Assembly (NCBI RefSeq): GCF_029051645.1
Contig: NZ_JAACFS010000024.1
Coordinates: 1 to 64,000 of the forward strand
Length of the DNA stretch: 64,000 bases
From: Bradyrhizobium sp. CSA112
GTDB taxonomy: Bacteria; Pseudomonadota; Alphaproteobacteria; Rhizobiales; Xanthobacteraceae
Direction of reading: 5' to 3'
In this document: one piece after another, positions 33,051-42,074 of the stretch
Position numbering within the stretch: the first letter of the stretch is position 1
How the letters are laid out: every line of letters starts with the position of its first letter
Notes under the pieces: model-generated
What the model was told of the DNA's origin: nothing
The model's database searches: none
What the model saw: only the letters and a program-made list of their open reading frames with translations
Made by a program: the position numbers and the translations under genes

Positions 33051-33341
33051 ATGAAGGACGTAACCGTAACCAAGCGCCGCCGGAGTTGGGAATGGCGGGT
33101 AACAGACGAGAACGGCAGACCGATCATGAGCGGCCGAGAACGTAGCCGGCCGGCCGCCCGCTATCAGGGTTACCGAACCTTGTTCATGCTGCTCGCCATC
33201 GGCCAAAGGCCGAATGAAATGCAGGCTCTGCGCGGGAGCCGCATCGGGCAAACGGTTGCGCGCGACCGGCCTCACCCAGTCGTGCGAACGGCGCCTTCGG
33301 CGTCGGCGGGACCGGGATCGGGCGGCGTCACGCCCGACTAA
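33051..33341 (+). CDS. Small hypothetical protein, basic
   Basis: From ATG 33051 the protein has 96 residues. The first part, VTKRRRSWEWRVTDENGRPI followed by MSGRERSRPAARYQGYRTLF, looks like a genuine small beta-alpha unit with a pattern (W-W-V-D-G-PI-SG-E-TR-A) seen in rhizobial hypotheticals. The second half (from about residue 55) is low-complexity Arg/Pro/Gly and could be read-through. No ribosome site precedes the ATG. The longer frame from 32979 is less plausible. Confidence 0.45.
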   Translation: MKDVTVTKRRRSWEWRVTDENGRPIMSGRERSRPAARYQGYRTLFMLLAIGQRPNEMQALRGSRIGQTVARDRPHPVVRTAPSASAGPGSGGVTPD

Positions 33342-33390
33342 GCATCCGAACACCGGCATGATGCGCGACCCAAAAATTTGACCCAACGGT

Positions 33391-33418
33391 CTTGAAACTT
33401 TTCGATCGATCTCTAATT
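33391..33418 (+). promoter_or_regulatory. Probable sigma-70-type promoter of the hsp20 unit
   Basis: CTTGAA (33391-33396) and CTAATT (33413-33418), 16 bases apart, resemble the alphaproteobacterial housekeeping -35/-10 pair. A start near 33425 would give a leader of about 110 nt carrying the ROSE element. ROSE-controlled genes in Bradyrhizobium are known to use housekeeping promoters. Confidence 0.5.
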
Positions 33419-33424
33419 CGATTT

Positions 33425-33538
33425 CTGCCGCCGACAGCGGTGCCGGATGCCAGCCTGGGTCCGGTGAGTTTGAGTGGGCGCCGGACGGTGTCCGACGCTC
33501 CTTCGTATCCATCTTGCTCTTAGGAGGACTTGGCTATG
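33425..33538 (+). ncRNA. ROSE-type RNA thermometer in the hsp20 leader
   Basis: Four consecutive hairpins can be drawn. I: CCGC/GCGG (33428-33440). II: CCGGA/TCCGG (33443-33464). III: GCGCCGGAC/GTCCGACGC (33478-33498). IV: TCTTGCT/AGGAGGA (33512-33528). Hairpin IV buries the Shine-Dalgarno sequence and contains the TTGCT tract and a G opposite G mismatch, both hallmarks of ROSE elements (repression of heat-shock gene expression), which open on heating. Position, length and downstream gene all fit. Confidence 0.85.
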
Positions 33539-33988
33539 AGGACCTTTGACTTCTCGCCCCTGTGGCGCTCCACGATCGGTTTCGATCATCTGGCTGAGTT
33601 GCTGGACAGCAGCTTGCGACAATCCGCCGACGACAATTATCCGCCCTACAATGTCGAACGTTGCGGCGAAGACGCCTACCGGATTTCGCTGGCGGTTGCC
33701 GGTTTCGGCATGGACGACATTGCCGTCACCGCAGAACGCGACACGCTGATCATCGAGGGCAAGAAGCCCGACGCCGAACAACACGAGTACCTGTACCACG
33801 GCATCGCGGCCCGGCCGTTCCGGCGGGTGTTCAACCTCGCCGACTATGTGCAGGTCAGGCAGGCCTCGTTCAAGGATGGTCTGCTGATCGTCGATCTGGT
33901 TCGCGAAGTGCCTGACTCGATGAAGCCGCGGCGTATCCCGATCGGGACCGCCGATGCTTCCCGCCAGATCGAACAGAAGGCGGCTTGA
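33536..33988 (+). CDS. Small heat-shock protein Hsp20, class A type
   Basis: A 150-residue holdase chaperone of the IbpA-like class A. The alpha-crystallin domain spans about residues 35-130 (YPPYNVERCGEDAYRISLAV, then FGMDDIAVTAERDTLIIEGK, ARPFRRVFNLADYV), with the short C-terminal I-x-I-type anchor RRIPIG. The start is ATG at 33536, since AGGAGG (33522-33527) is 8 bases upstream; the TTG at 33530 would be only 2 bases away. It is the first gene of a module with a class C Hsp20 and a DegP-like protease; translation should be heat-induced by the ROSE leader. Confidence 0.95.
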   Translation: MRTFDFSPLWRSTIGFDHLAELLDSSLRQSADDNYPPYNVERCGEDAYRISLAVAGFGMDDIAVTAERDTLIIEGKKPDAEQHEYLYHGIAARPFRRVFNLADYVQVRQASFKDGLLIVDLVREVPDSMKPRRIPIGTADASRQIEQKAA

Positions 33989-34080
33989 GCCACTTCGGCA
34001 AGAAAGGCCTGGCGCGCGGATTACCGACTGCGCACGGGCCATGAACTGTCGACATGCAGAAATCTCTATAGGAGGACACT

Positions 34081-34581
34081 ATGGCTTTTCGCGATTTGAT
34101 CCCATGGTCGAGAAATCAGGAGCTTGCGCCGCCGCGTGACAGCTTCGATCCCTTCTTCACCCTGCACCGGGAGATGAATCGGCTGTTCGACGATGTCTTC
34201 CGCGGATTCGGGGCGCCCGCACGCTTCGGCAGTCCGCTGATGGAAGGTCGCTTCGGATGGCCGAGCATCGAACTCAAGGAAAACGACAAGGAGCTGACCG
34301 TGTCGGCTGAGCTGCCCGGGCTGACGGAAAAGGACGTTCAGGTCGAGATCGCCAACGGCGTTCTGACCCTGCGCGGCGAGAAGAAGTCCGAGCGAACCGA
34401 TAATGGTGGCCGATACTTCACCGAGCGCTATTACGGTTCGTTCGAGCGGCGGATCCCGCTCGACGGCGTCGAGGAAGACAAGGCCGACGCCAAATTCCAT
34501 GACGGCGTCCTGACGATTACGCTGCCGAAATCCGAACAGGCCCGCTCTGCCGTCAAGCGCATCCCCATCAGCAACCAATGA
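34081..34581 (+). CDS. Small heat-shock protein Hsp20, class C type
   Basis: A 166-residue Hsp20 of the other rhizobial class. The N-terminal arm is MAFRDLIPWSRNQELAPPRD followed by FDPFFTLHREMNRLFDDVFR, and the alpha-crystallin domain is about 60-155 (PSIELKENDKELTVSAELPG; FTERYYGSFERRIPLDGVEE) with a C-terminal KRIPIS anchor. TAGGAGGA lies 7 bases upstream of the ATG. Class A and class C proteins form separate oligomers in Bradyrhizobium. It is 92 bases after the first hsp20 gene. The leader lacks the TTGCT tract, so it relies on the upstream thermometer or none. Confidence 0.95.
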   Translation: MAFRDLIPWSRNQELAPPRDSFDPFFTLHREMNRLFDDVFRGFGAPARFGSPLMEGRFGWPSIELKENDKELTVSAELPGLTEKDVQVEIANGVLTLRGEKKSERTDNGGRYFTERYYGSFERRIPLDGVEEDKADAKFHDGVLTITLPKSEQARSAVKRIPISNQ

Positions 34582-34667
34582 CGGCAATGGCGGCGGCGTC
34601 AAAACGCCGCCGCCAACCTATGAACGTCCGAACGTCTCACTGGAAAGGAGAGTAGGGAGACCGATCG

Positions 34668-35132
34668 ATGAGCGAGGCCGATTTGAATGCCGCTGAACTC
34701 CCGCTATTTCATCCTGCCGCCCATTACAATTCCCCCGACGACGTCTTGAACGACCCAGAACTTTCCGATCCCGAGAAGCGAGTCATCCTGTCGTCTTGGG
34801 CGTCGGACATGTTTGCAGTCGACCCCTGCCCGGGCCTGCGTGACATTCCGGGCATGAACCATGCTCTCCGCCTCGCTGACATTCTCGCTGCGCTGCGCCA
34901 GCTCGATGGCGATGACGATCTACCGCGCGAGGAAATCTCCGGCGATGGCAGCGACCGCGCCCGGCAGCCGACAAGGAGAGGCTTTCATCATGCTGGCACC
35001 TTCCATTCCAGTCATTCTAGCTATCGCTTGGCTCAACCAGGAAGCCGCATGGTTGGCGGCTTCCTGGCTGGTCGTGCAGCGGAACGATTCACTGCAAGGC
35101 ACATCCTGATCCGAGCTGTGATCCCTCGATGA
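34668..35132 (+). CDS. Hypothetical protein in the heat-shock module
   Basis: A 154-residue protein. Residues 10-85 (PLFHPAAHYNSPDDVLNDPE, then LSDPEKRVILSSWASDMFAV, then RLADILAALRQLDGDDD) resemble a conserved rhizobial domain of unknown function that usually ends shortly after the DGDDD. The following 65 residues are Arg/Ser/His-rich and unlike that family, so a frameshift or read-through is possible. Its TGA overlaps the degP start codon (ATGA), which argues for coupling, yet a well-formed alternative small ORF with a perfect ribosome site (34990-35109) lies in another frame within the tail. Confidence 0.65.
   Translation: MSEADLNAAELPLFHPAAHYNSPDDVLNDPELSDPEKRVILSSWASDMFAVDPCPGLRDIPGMNHALRLADILAALRQLDGDDDLPREEISGDGSDRARQPTRRGFHHAGTFHSSHSSYRLAQPGSRMVGGFLAGRAAERFTARHILIRAVIPR
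34990..35109 (+). CDS. Candidate small hydrophobic peptide (39 aa)
   Basis: Starts MLAPSIPVILAIAWLNQEAA and ends QRNDSLQGTS; the first 28 residues could form one membrane helix. AAGGAGAGG lies 8 bases upstream of its ATG, one of the best ribosome sites in the region. It overlaps the tail of the preceding gene in a different frame, so one of the two readings is probably wrong or the arrangement is a nested gene. An 11-bp hairpin (CCAGGAAGCCG/CGGCTTCCTGG, 35037-35067) lies in it. Confidence 0.35.
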   Translation: MLAPSIPVILAIAWLNQEAAWLAASWLVVQRNDSLQGTS

Positions 35133-36241
35133 GAAAGCTCGTGAACCGACTTGTTGCGATCGCGCTGGCGAGCGTGCTCGGCGCCGGCATTTTGGCAACT
35201 CCGGCCTCGGGACAGATTCCGAGCCTTCGAACCGGCAACACCGTGCCGACGCTGGCGCCGCTGGTTCGTGAGGTCACCCCGGCCGTGGTCAACATCGCCG
35301 TCCACGGCAAGATCCGTCAGGACAACCCGCTCTATCGAGATCCGCTCTTCCGGGAGTTTTTTGACGTCCCGAAACAACTCGAGAAGGAAATCAACGCGAC
35401 CGGGTCAGGCGTCATCGTCGACGCGCAGAAGGGCTATGTCCTGACCAACAACCACGTTGTCGATCAAATCGCCTCCGTTCAGATCAAGACCAAGGACGGC
35501 CGGCAATTTTCGGCGAAAGTTATCGGCCGCGACCCCGCCACAGACATTGCGTTATTGCGGATTCAGTCTCCCGCTGGATTGAAGGCGATTACGTTCGGCG
35601 ACAGCGAAGCGCTCGAAGTCGGTGATTTCGTTCTCGCCATCGGCAACCCCTTCGGTCTCGGTCAGACCGTGACCTCGGGCCTGGTTAGCGCGCTTGGCCG
35701 CACCGGGCTTGGCAAGCAGGGCTATGAGGATTTCATCCAGACCGACGCGGCGATCAATCCCGGCAATTCCGGCGGCGCGCTGGTCAACCTCAAAGGAGAA
35801 CTGATCGGCATCAATTCGGCGATCATTTCGCCCGCTGGCGGCAATGTCGGCATCGGCTTTGCGATCCCCGTCAACATGGCACGGCGCGTGATGGAGCAGA
35901 TCGTTGAGAAAGGCCGCGTCGAGCGTGGCCGGATCGGCATCTCCTTGCGCGAACTAAGTCCCACCGCTGACGGTGGCCGCAGTGAGGGCGCGCGGATTGC
36001 CGAGGTCAGTCCCGGCTCCCCCGCGGAACTGGCCGGGCTGCGCAAGGGCGACATCGTGCTGAAAGCCGATGACCGTCCGATCCATTCTGCCGCGCAACTG
36101 CGAAACCGGATCGGCCTGGCGCGGATCGGTGAGCAGGTTCGATTGACCGTCGAGCGTTCGGGCGCGCCTCAAATCGTCACCGTTGCCGTGGGGCCGGCCT
36201 CGGAAGCAAACAGCGATCACAGCTCCGCCCAGCGACGATAG
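35129..36241 (+). CDS. DegP/DegQ-family periplasmic serine protease, one PDZ domain
   Basis: A 370-residue Do-type protease of the envelope stress response. It has a signal peptide (LVAIALASVLGAGILATPAS), a trypsin-like domain with His109 (LTNNHVV), Asp139 (PATDIALL) and Ser214 (NPGNSGGAL), and one PDZ domain (about 262-355, beginning ISLRELSPTA). With a single PDZ it is nearer DegS in layout, but it has no membrane anchor, so it is expected to be free in the periplasm. Co-transcription with two hsp20 genes, known for Bradyrhizobium degP, fits heat regulation. Confidence 0.94.
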   Translation: MRKLVNRLVAIALASVLGAGILATPASGQIPSLRTGNTVPTLAPLVREVTPAVVNIAVHGKIRQDNPLYRDPLFREFFDVPKQLEKEINATGSGVIVDAQKGYVLTNNHVVDQIASVQIKTKDGRQFSAKVIGRDPATDIALLRIQSPAGLKAITFGDSEALEVGDFVLAIGNPFGLGQTVTSGLVSALGRTGLGKQGYEDFIQTDAAINPGNSGGALVNLKGELIGINSAIISPAGGNVGIGFAIPVNMARRVMEQIVEKGRVERGRIGISLRELSPTADGGRSEGARIAEVSPGSPAELAGLRKGDIVLKADDRPIHSAAQLRNRIGLARIGEQVRLTVERSGAPQIVTVAVGPASEANSDHSSAQRR

Positions 36242-36352
36242 CTTGCGGACGGCGCGAGAAATGCTGCCACCAAAAGCTCAGCGCCCGCCCCAGAGTGGCG
36301 AGCGCTGGCTTGATCTGGGCCTTCAATATGCCCCGGAGCAGTACCCCGGGGC

Positions 36353-36760
36353 CTAGTGCATAGCCGTGGCGTTGAGTTCGTGCTGGATGCTCTTGAAGTG
36401 GTCCAGCCGCTCGATGGCATGATCGAGCTCGGAGCCTTCTTTCTCGGCCAACTTGGCTTCCATCTCGGCGATGGTCTCGGCGAACTGTGCACGGTCGACG
36501 TCGGCGATCGAGGTAGCGACGTCGGCGAGCACGGTGAGGCCGTTGCCCGACATTTCGGCAAGGCCACCGAGCACGATGACCTTCTGGTGCGCGCCGCCAT
36601 TGGTGATGGTCAGGATGCCCGGGCGAACCGCCGCCACGACCGGTGCATGCCCGGAGAGAACGCCGAAATCGCCTTCCACGCCGGGGACGTCAACCTGATC
36701 GACTTCGCCGGAGAAGGCGAGCTTTTCGGGAGAAACGAGATCGAAGTGGAACGTGGCCAT
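36353..36760 (-). CDS. atpC: ATP synthase F1 epsilon subunit
   Basis: A 135-residue stalk subunit that couples rotation and restrains ATP hydrolysis. The beta-sandwich is MATFHFDLVSPEKLAFSGEV, then VPGVEGDFGVLSGHAPVVAA, TNGGAHQKVIVLGG; a shortened C-terminal helix pair follows (RAQFAETIAEMEAKLAEKEG). The start is ATG at 36760; the ORF is open to 36814 through a palindrome. It is the last gene of the atpHAGDC operon, 109 bases after atpD with a hairpin between. Confidence 0.96.
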   Translation of the reverse strand: MATFHFDLVSPEKLAFSGEVDQVDVPGVEGDFGVLSGHAPVVAAVRPGILTITNGGAHQKVIVLGGLAEMSGNGLTVLADVATSIADVDRAQFAETIAEMEAKLAEKEGSELDHAIERLDHFKSIQHELNATAMH

Positions 36761-36781
36761 GGTCTTTCCGTTCTTTCCGCT

Positions 36782-36861
36782 GTCACCCGCGGGCCTGACC
36801 CGCGACTCCATCAAGAGAAATCTTCTTGGCGCTGGATTGCCGGGTCAAGCCCGGCAATGAC
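36782..36861. repeat. Paired hairpins between atpD and atpC
   Basis: GCGGG-CCTGA-CCCGC and GCCGGG-TCAAG-CCCGGC, bounded by GTCA and TGAC ends. It is a compact palindromic element within the atp transcript, which could protect or pause the mRNA. Confidence 0.65.
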
Positions 36862-36869
36862 GAAGTAAC

Positions 36870-38312
<1,443 letters not shown>

Positions 38313-38366
38313 GAATTGCTCTCCTTCGAAATTCTATACTTGAACGACCGTCGGTTGGTTCGTGCG

Positions 38367-39248
38367 CTAGACCGCAGCCTCGGCGCCGGAGATGATCTCG
38401 ATCAACTCCTTGGTGATCTGGGCTTGACGGGTTCGGTTGTAGACCAGGGTTTGCTTGCGGATCATTTCGCCGGCGTTGCGGGTGGCGTTGTCCATCGCGC
38501 TCATCTGCGCGCCGTAGAAAGAGGCGTTGTTTTCGAGCAACGCACGGAAGATCTGCACCGCGAGATTGCGCGGCAGCAGGCGCGTCAGAATCTCGTCTTC
38601 TTCCGGCTCGTATTCGTAAGACGTGGGCGGGCCGGCATTGGCGGCGGGCGCCTCCACCACCAGCGGAATAATCTGCTGGGCGGTCGGGATCTGCGAGATC
38701 ACGGATTTGAAGCGCGAATAGAACAGTGTGCAGACGTCGAACTCGCCGGCATCGAAGCGCGCCAGAACCTTTTTTGCGATGTCTTCGGCATTGACGAAGC
38801 CGAGCTGGCGAACCGAGCGCAGGTCGACATGCTCGACGATGTTCTTCTCAAAGGTGCGGCGGAGCTGCTCGTAGCCCTTGCGGCCGACACAGAAAATCTT
38901 GACCTCTTTGCCCTGGCTAAGCAGCGACAGCGCACGCTCGCGCGCCAGACGCACGATCGACGAGTTGAAGGCGCCGGACAAGCCGCGCTCGCCGGTGCAG
39001 ACCAGCAAGAGATGCACCTGATCCCTGCCGGTGCCGGCCAGCAGCGGCGGTGCGCCGGGCGAACCGGCGGCGGCATTGGCGATGTTGGAGATCACCGCAT
39101 CCATCTTTTCGGCGTAGGGCCGCGCCGCTTCGGCGGCGGTCTGCGCGCGGCGCAGCTTTGACGCCGCCACCATCTGCATAGCCTTGGTGATCTTCTGCGT
39201 CGCCTTGGTGGAGGCGATGCGGACCCGCATATCTTTCAGTGAAGCCAT
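38367..39248 (-). CDS. atpG: ATP synthase F1 gamma subunit
   Basis: The 293-residue rotor shaft. Both ends form the coiled coil inside the alpha/beta hexamer: MASLKDMRVRIASTKATQKI and, at the C-terminus, ATRNAGEMIRKQTLVYNRTR followed by QAQITKELIEIISGAEAA. The Rossmann-like centre includes LLVCTGERGLSGAFN. The start is ATG at 39248, the conserved N-terminus; the frame is open for 15 codons upstream. Confidence 0.97.
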   Translation of the reverse strand: MASLKDMRVRIASTKATQKITKAMQMVAASKLRRAQTAAEAARPYAEKMDAVISNIANAAAGSPGAPPLLAGTGRDQVHLLLVCTGERGLSGAFNSSIVRLARERALSLLSQGKEVKIFCVGRKGYEQLRRTFEKNIVEHVDLRSVRQLGFVNAEDIAKKVLARFDAGEFDVCTLFYSRFKSVISQIPTAQQIIPLVVEAPAANAGPPTSYEYEPEEDEILTRLLPRNLAVQIFRALLENNASFYGAQMSAMDNATRNAGEMIRKQTLVYNRTRQAQITKELIEIISGAEAAV

Positions 39249-39304
39249 TCTTAGTTCACCCCGGCGATCAGGTCCTTGGTGACCCGACCGCAAGCCACTC
39301 TTTC

Positions 39305-39333
39305 GTCAGGCCCGGCTGTGTGCCGGGCCACGA
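39305..39333. repeat. Hairpin element between atpA and atpG
   Basis: GGCCCGGC (39309-39316) pairs with GCCGGGCC (39322-39329), flanked by GTCA and ACGAC. It lies in the 92-base atpA-atpG spacer and is similar in kind to the atpD-atpC hairpins. Confidence 0.65.
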
Positions 39334-39340
39334 CGGCAAA

Positions 39341-40870
39341 TCAAGCAAACGTCTTGGAAAAGCCCTCGACCACCGTCTTCAGCTTGCCGGCAGTGTCGTC
39401 GCTGAGATCGCGGCTTTCGCGGATGCTGTTGAGGATCTCGACGTGCTTGCCTCGCAGCAGCGACAGCAGTCCGTCCTCGTACCCGCGCACCTTGGCGACC
39501 GGCAGCGGATCGAGGTAGCCGTTGGTGCCGGCCCAGATCACGCAGACCTGCTCTTCCATCTTCAGCGGCGAGAACTGCGGCTGCTTCAGAAGTTCGGTCA
39601 GGCGCGAGCCGCGGTTGAGCAGGCGCTGGGTCGAGGCGTCGAGGTCGGAGCCGAACTGCGCAAACGCCGCCATTTCGCGGTACTGCGCCAGCTCACCCTT
39701 GATCTTGCCGGCGACCTTTTTCATCGCCTTGGTCTGCGCCGATGATCCGACGCGCGACACCGACAGACCGACGTTCACCGCGGGACGGATGCCCTGGAAG
39801 AACAGGTCGGTTTCGAGGAAGATCTGGCCATCGGTAATCGAAATCACGTTGGTCGGGATGTAGGCCGACACGTCGTTGGCCTGGGTTTCGATGACCGGCA
39901 GCGCCGTCAGCGAGCCCGAACCGTGCTCGTCGTTCAGCTTCGCCGCGCGCTCGAGCAGGCGGGAATGCAGATAGAACACGTCGCCCGGATAGGCTTCGCG
40001 GCCCGGCGGACGGCGCAGCAACAGCGACATCTGGCGGTAGGCGACGGCTTGCTTGGACAGATCGTCATAGATGATGACGGCGTGCATGCCGTTGTCGCGG
40101 AAATATTCGCCCATGGTGCAGCCGGTGAACGGTGCGATGTACTGCATCGGCGCCGGATCGGACGCGGTGGCAGCGACGACGATCGAATATTCCAGCGCGC
40201 CCTGCTCCTCGAGCACCTTGACGAACTGGGCGACGGTCGAACGCTTCTGGCCGATCGCGACGTAGACGCAATACAGCTTGATCTTCTCATCGCCGGTCGC
40301 GTTGAGCGGCTTCTGGTTCAGGATGGCGTCGAGCGCGATCGCGGTCTTGCCGGTCTGGCGGTCGCCGATGATCAGCTCACGCTGGCCGCGGCCGATCGGG
40401 ATCAGCGCATCGATCGCCTTGAGGCCGGTCGCCATCGGCTCGTTGACCGATTTGCGCGGAATGATGCCGGGCGCCTTGACGTCGATGCGCATGCGCTTGT
40501 CGGCCTGGATCGGGCCCTTGCCGTCAATCGGATTGCCGAGCGCGTCGACCACGCGGCCGAGCAGCCCCTTGCCGACCGGCGTGTCGACGATCGCGCGGGT
40601 GCGCTTGACGGTCTGGCCTTCCTTAATTTCACGGTCGGCGCCGAAGATCACGATACCGACGTTATCGGTCTCCAGGTTCAGCGCCATGCCGCGAGTGCCG
40701 TTCTCGAACTCGACCATTTCACCGGCCTGGACGTTGTCCAGACCGTAGACGCGGGCGATACCGTCACCGACGGACAGCACCTGCCCGACTTCGGTGACCT
40801 CAGCCTCCTGGCCGAAATTCTTGATCTGGTCCTTGAGGATCGCGGAAATTTCCGCGGCGCGGATGTCCAT
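39341..40870 (-). CDS. atpA: ATP synthase F1 alpha subunit
   Basis: The 509-residue regulatory nucleotide-binding subunit. N-terminal MDIRAAEISAILKDQIKNFG, Walker A in IIGDRQTGKTAIALD, and ALEYSIVVAATASDPAPMQY plus VGLSVSRVGSSAQTKAMK (catalytic-site Arg region) are all present. Its ATG overlaps the atpH stop by one base (TGATG), giving tight coupling. Confidence 0.99.
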   Translation of the reverse strand: MDIRAAEISAILKDQIKNFGQEAEVTEVGQVLSVGDGIARVYGLDNVQAGEMVEFENGTRGMALNLETDNVGIVIFGADREIKEGQTVKRTRAIVDTPVGKGLLGRVVDALGNPIDGKGPIQADKRMRIDVKAPGIIPRKSVNEPMATGLKAIDALIPIGRGQRELIIGDRQTGKTAIALDAILNQKPLNATGDEKIKLYCVYVAIGQKRSTVAQFVKVLEEQGALEYSIVVAATASDPAPMQYIAPFTGCTMGEYFRDNGMHAVIIYDDLSKQAVAYRQMSLLLRRPPGREAYPGDVFYLHSRLLERAAKLNDEHGSGSLTALPVIETQANDVSAYIPTNVISITDGQIFLETDLFFQGIRPAVNVGLSVSRVGSSAQTKAMKKVAGKIKGELAQYREMAAFAQFGSDLDASTQRLLNRGSRLTELLKQPQFSPLKMEEQVCVIWAGTNGYLDPLPVAKVRGYEDGLLSLLRGKHVEILNSIRESRDLSDDTAGKLKTVVEGFSKTFA

Positions 40871-41430
40871 CAGCCTGCCTCTTTCATCGCGTGCTTGATC
40901 GAATTGAGTTTGGTGCGAAGCGAACTATCCACCATGCGGCTGCCGAGCTTGACCACCAGGCCGCCGATAATGGAGGGATCGACTTTCACGTTGAGCGCGA
41001 CGTCCTTGCCCGTCACCGATTTCAGTGCGGTCTTCAGCGCGTCGAGATTCTTGTCATTGAGCTGTTCGGCGACGGTGACGTCGGCGGTTGCCTCGCCCTT
41101 GAACTTCGCCACCAGCGCACGGAAGGCGCGGATCACATCGGCGACGGCGAACAGCCGGCGATTGGCGGTCAGCACTTTAAGGAATTTGGCGGAGGTGCCG
41201 GTAATTCCGGCCTTGTCGAGCACGGCATTGAGCGCCTTTGCCTGTGCATCTGCCGAGAAGACCGGGCTGCGGACGAGGCGCCTGAGATCGGCGCTCTCGT
41301 TCAGCATGGCCTCGAATTTATCGAGATCGGCCTTTACCGCGTCGACGGATTTCTCGTCGCGCGCCAACTCGAACAAGGCCGTAGCATAACGGCCGGACAC
41401 TCCCGAAACGGACGGATCTTCAGCAGCCAC
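40870..41430 (-). CDS. atpH: ATP synthase F1 delta subunit
   Basis: A 186-residue stator subunit linking F1 to the b subunits (OSCP type). N-terminal domain VSGRYATALFELARDEKSVD; C-terminal conserved VKVDPSIIGGLVVKLGSRMV and LRTKLNSIKHAMKEAG. The start is taken as GTG at 41430 (VAAEDPSVSGVS), the N-terminus I associate with Bradyrhizobium; a TTG at 41454 in the same frame gives 8 more residues. First gene of the operon, so the promoter lies in the spacer to its left in transcription (41431-42074). Confidence 0.95.
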   Translation of the reverse strand: MAAEDPSVSGVSGRYATALFELARDEKSVDAVKADLDKFEAMLNESADLRRLVRSPVFSADAQAKALNAVLDKAGITGTSAKFLKVLTANRRLFAVADVIRAFRALVAKFKGEATADVTVAEQLNDKNLDALKTALKSVTGKDVALNVKVDPSIIGGLVVKLGSRMVDSSLRTKLNSIKHAMKEAG

Positions 41431-41576
41431 AGACTCGCTCTTTTTTGCTGTCAAACTCGCAAGGGAAAAACCGTCGCCACGGGTAGCGGCGCCTAGCGAT
41501 CCAAGCCCTTGGAATTCAAGCGGGACTTCGATTTTCGACCGGCACGAGAGGTGCCGGGATCGTTAAAATCGCGGCT

Positions 41577-41591
41577 TTGCTAACATAGCAA
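41577..41591. promoter_or_regulatory. Palindrome upstream of the atp operon
   Basis: TTGCTA-ACA-TAGCAA, a perfect 6-bp inverted repeat about 150 bases upstream of the atpH start. Could be an operator; no known consensus matched. Confidence 0.3.
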
Positions 41592-41889
41592 GCGCGCAGG
41601 TGCAACATGACCGCGCATGCAGGCGATGCCTTGTCGCGCGTCAATTTTCAGGCCCGGTCGAAGCAGCTTGATGGGGGATCAGCGCGCCGGAATTTCGACT
41701 CCGGCGGTTGCAGGCGATCTGGGGCGGTCTCCGACCAGCCGATTCGTTCCATCCGTATTTGCATGGCCGCTATGACCGCTAGCGTTCGGAACGAATCGGG
41801 CGGCTCGCCTCCATTTGATCATTACTTGCGCAAATCTTTACTCGATGTGTGATGACTGTATTGTTAAGTAATAGGAAGTATTGGATCGG

Positions 41890-41905
41890 TTAAAAATCTA
41901 TTAAC
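41890..41905. promoter_or_regulatory. CtrA-type binding site upstream of rlpA
   Basis: TTAA-AAATCTA-TTAAC matches the TTAA-N7-TTAAC consensus of the alphaproteobacterial cell-cycle regulator CtrA exactly, 170 bases upstream of rlpA. Cell-wall and division genes are usual CtrA targets. Confidence 0.5.
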
Positions 41906-42074
41906 GCGCAAGATTACGGAATATCGTTCGACGGTAACAAGATATGTAAGCGCGATACATTCCCGATTTACTGCCCAATTCATGCCTCATTGCCTCATCA
42001 AACGGCCCCCTGAAGTTGGGACGGGGGTTCCATTTGTCACGTATGTGGCAAATACTATCTGAGGGACTAGTTTA

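Larger units (their letters stand above)
41431..42074. other. Divergent regulatory region between atpH and rlpA
   Basis: About 640 bases holding the atp and rlpA promoters. It includes a palindrome TTGCTA-ACA-TAGCAA at 41577-41591 on the atp side and a CtrA box at 41890-41905 on the rlpA side. The stretch 41840-42060 is AT-rich against the surrounding DNA. The 81-codon plus-strand ORF at 41607-41852 has no recognisable features and is not called. Confidence 0.6.

Noticed and set aside
34016..34080. Second ROSE element before the class C hsp20
   Set aside because: The leader has AGGAGG but lacks the TTGCT tract and the preceding hairpins; pairing with the ribosome site is weak.
41607..41852. 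81-codon plus-strand ORF upstream of rlpA
   Set aside because: No ribosome site, no family resemblance, composition unlike neighbours; more likely regulatory DNA.
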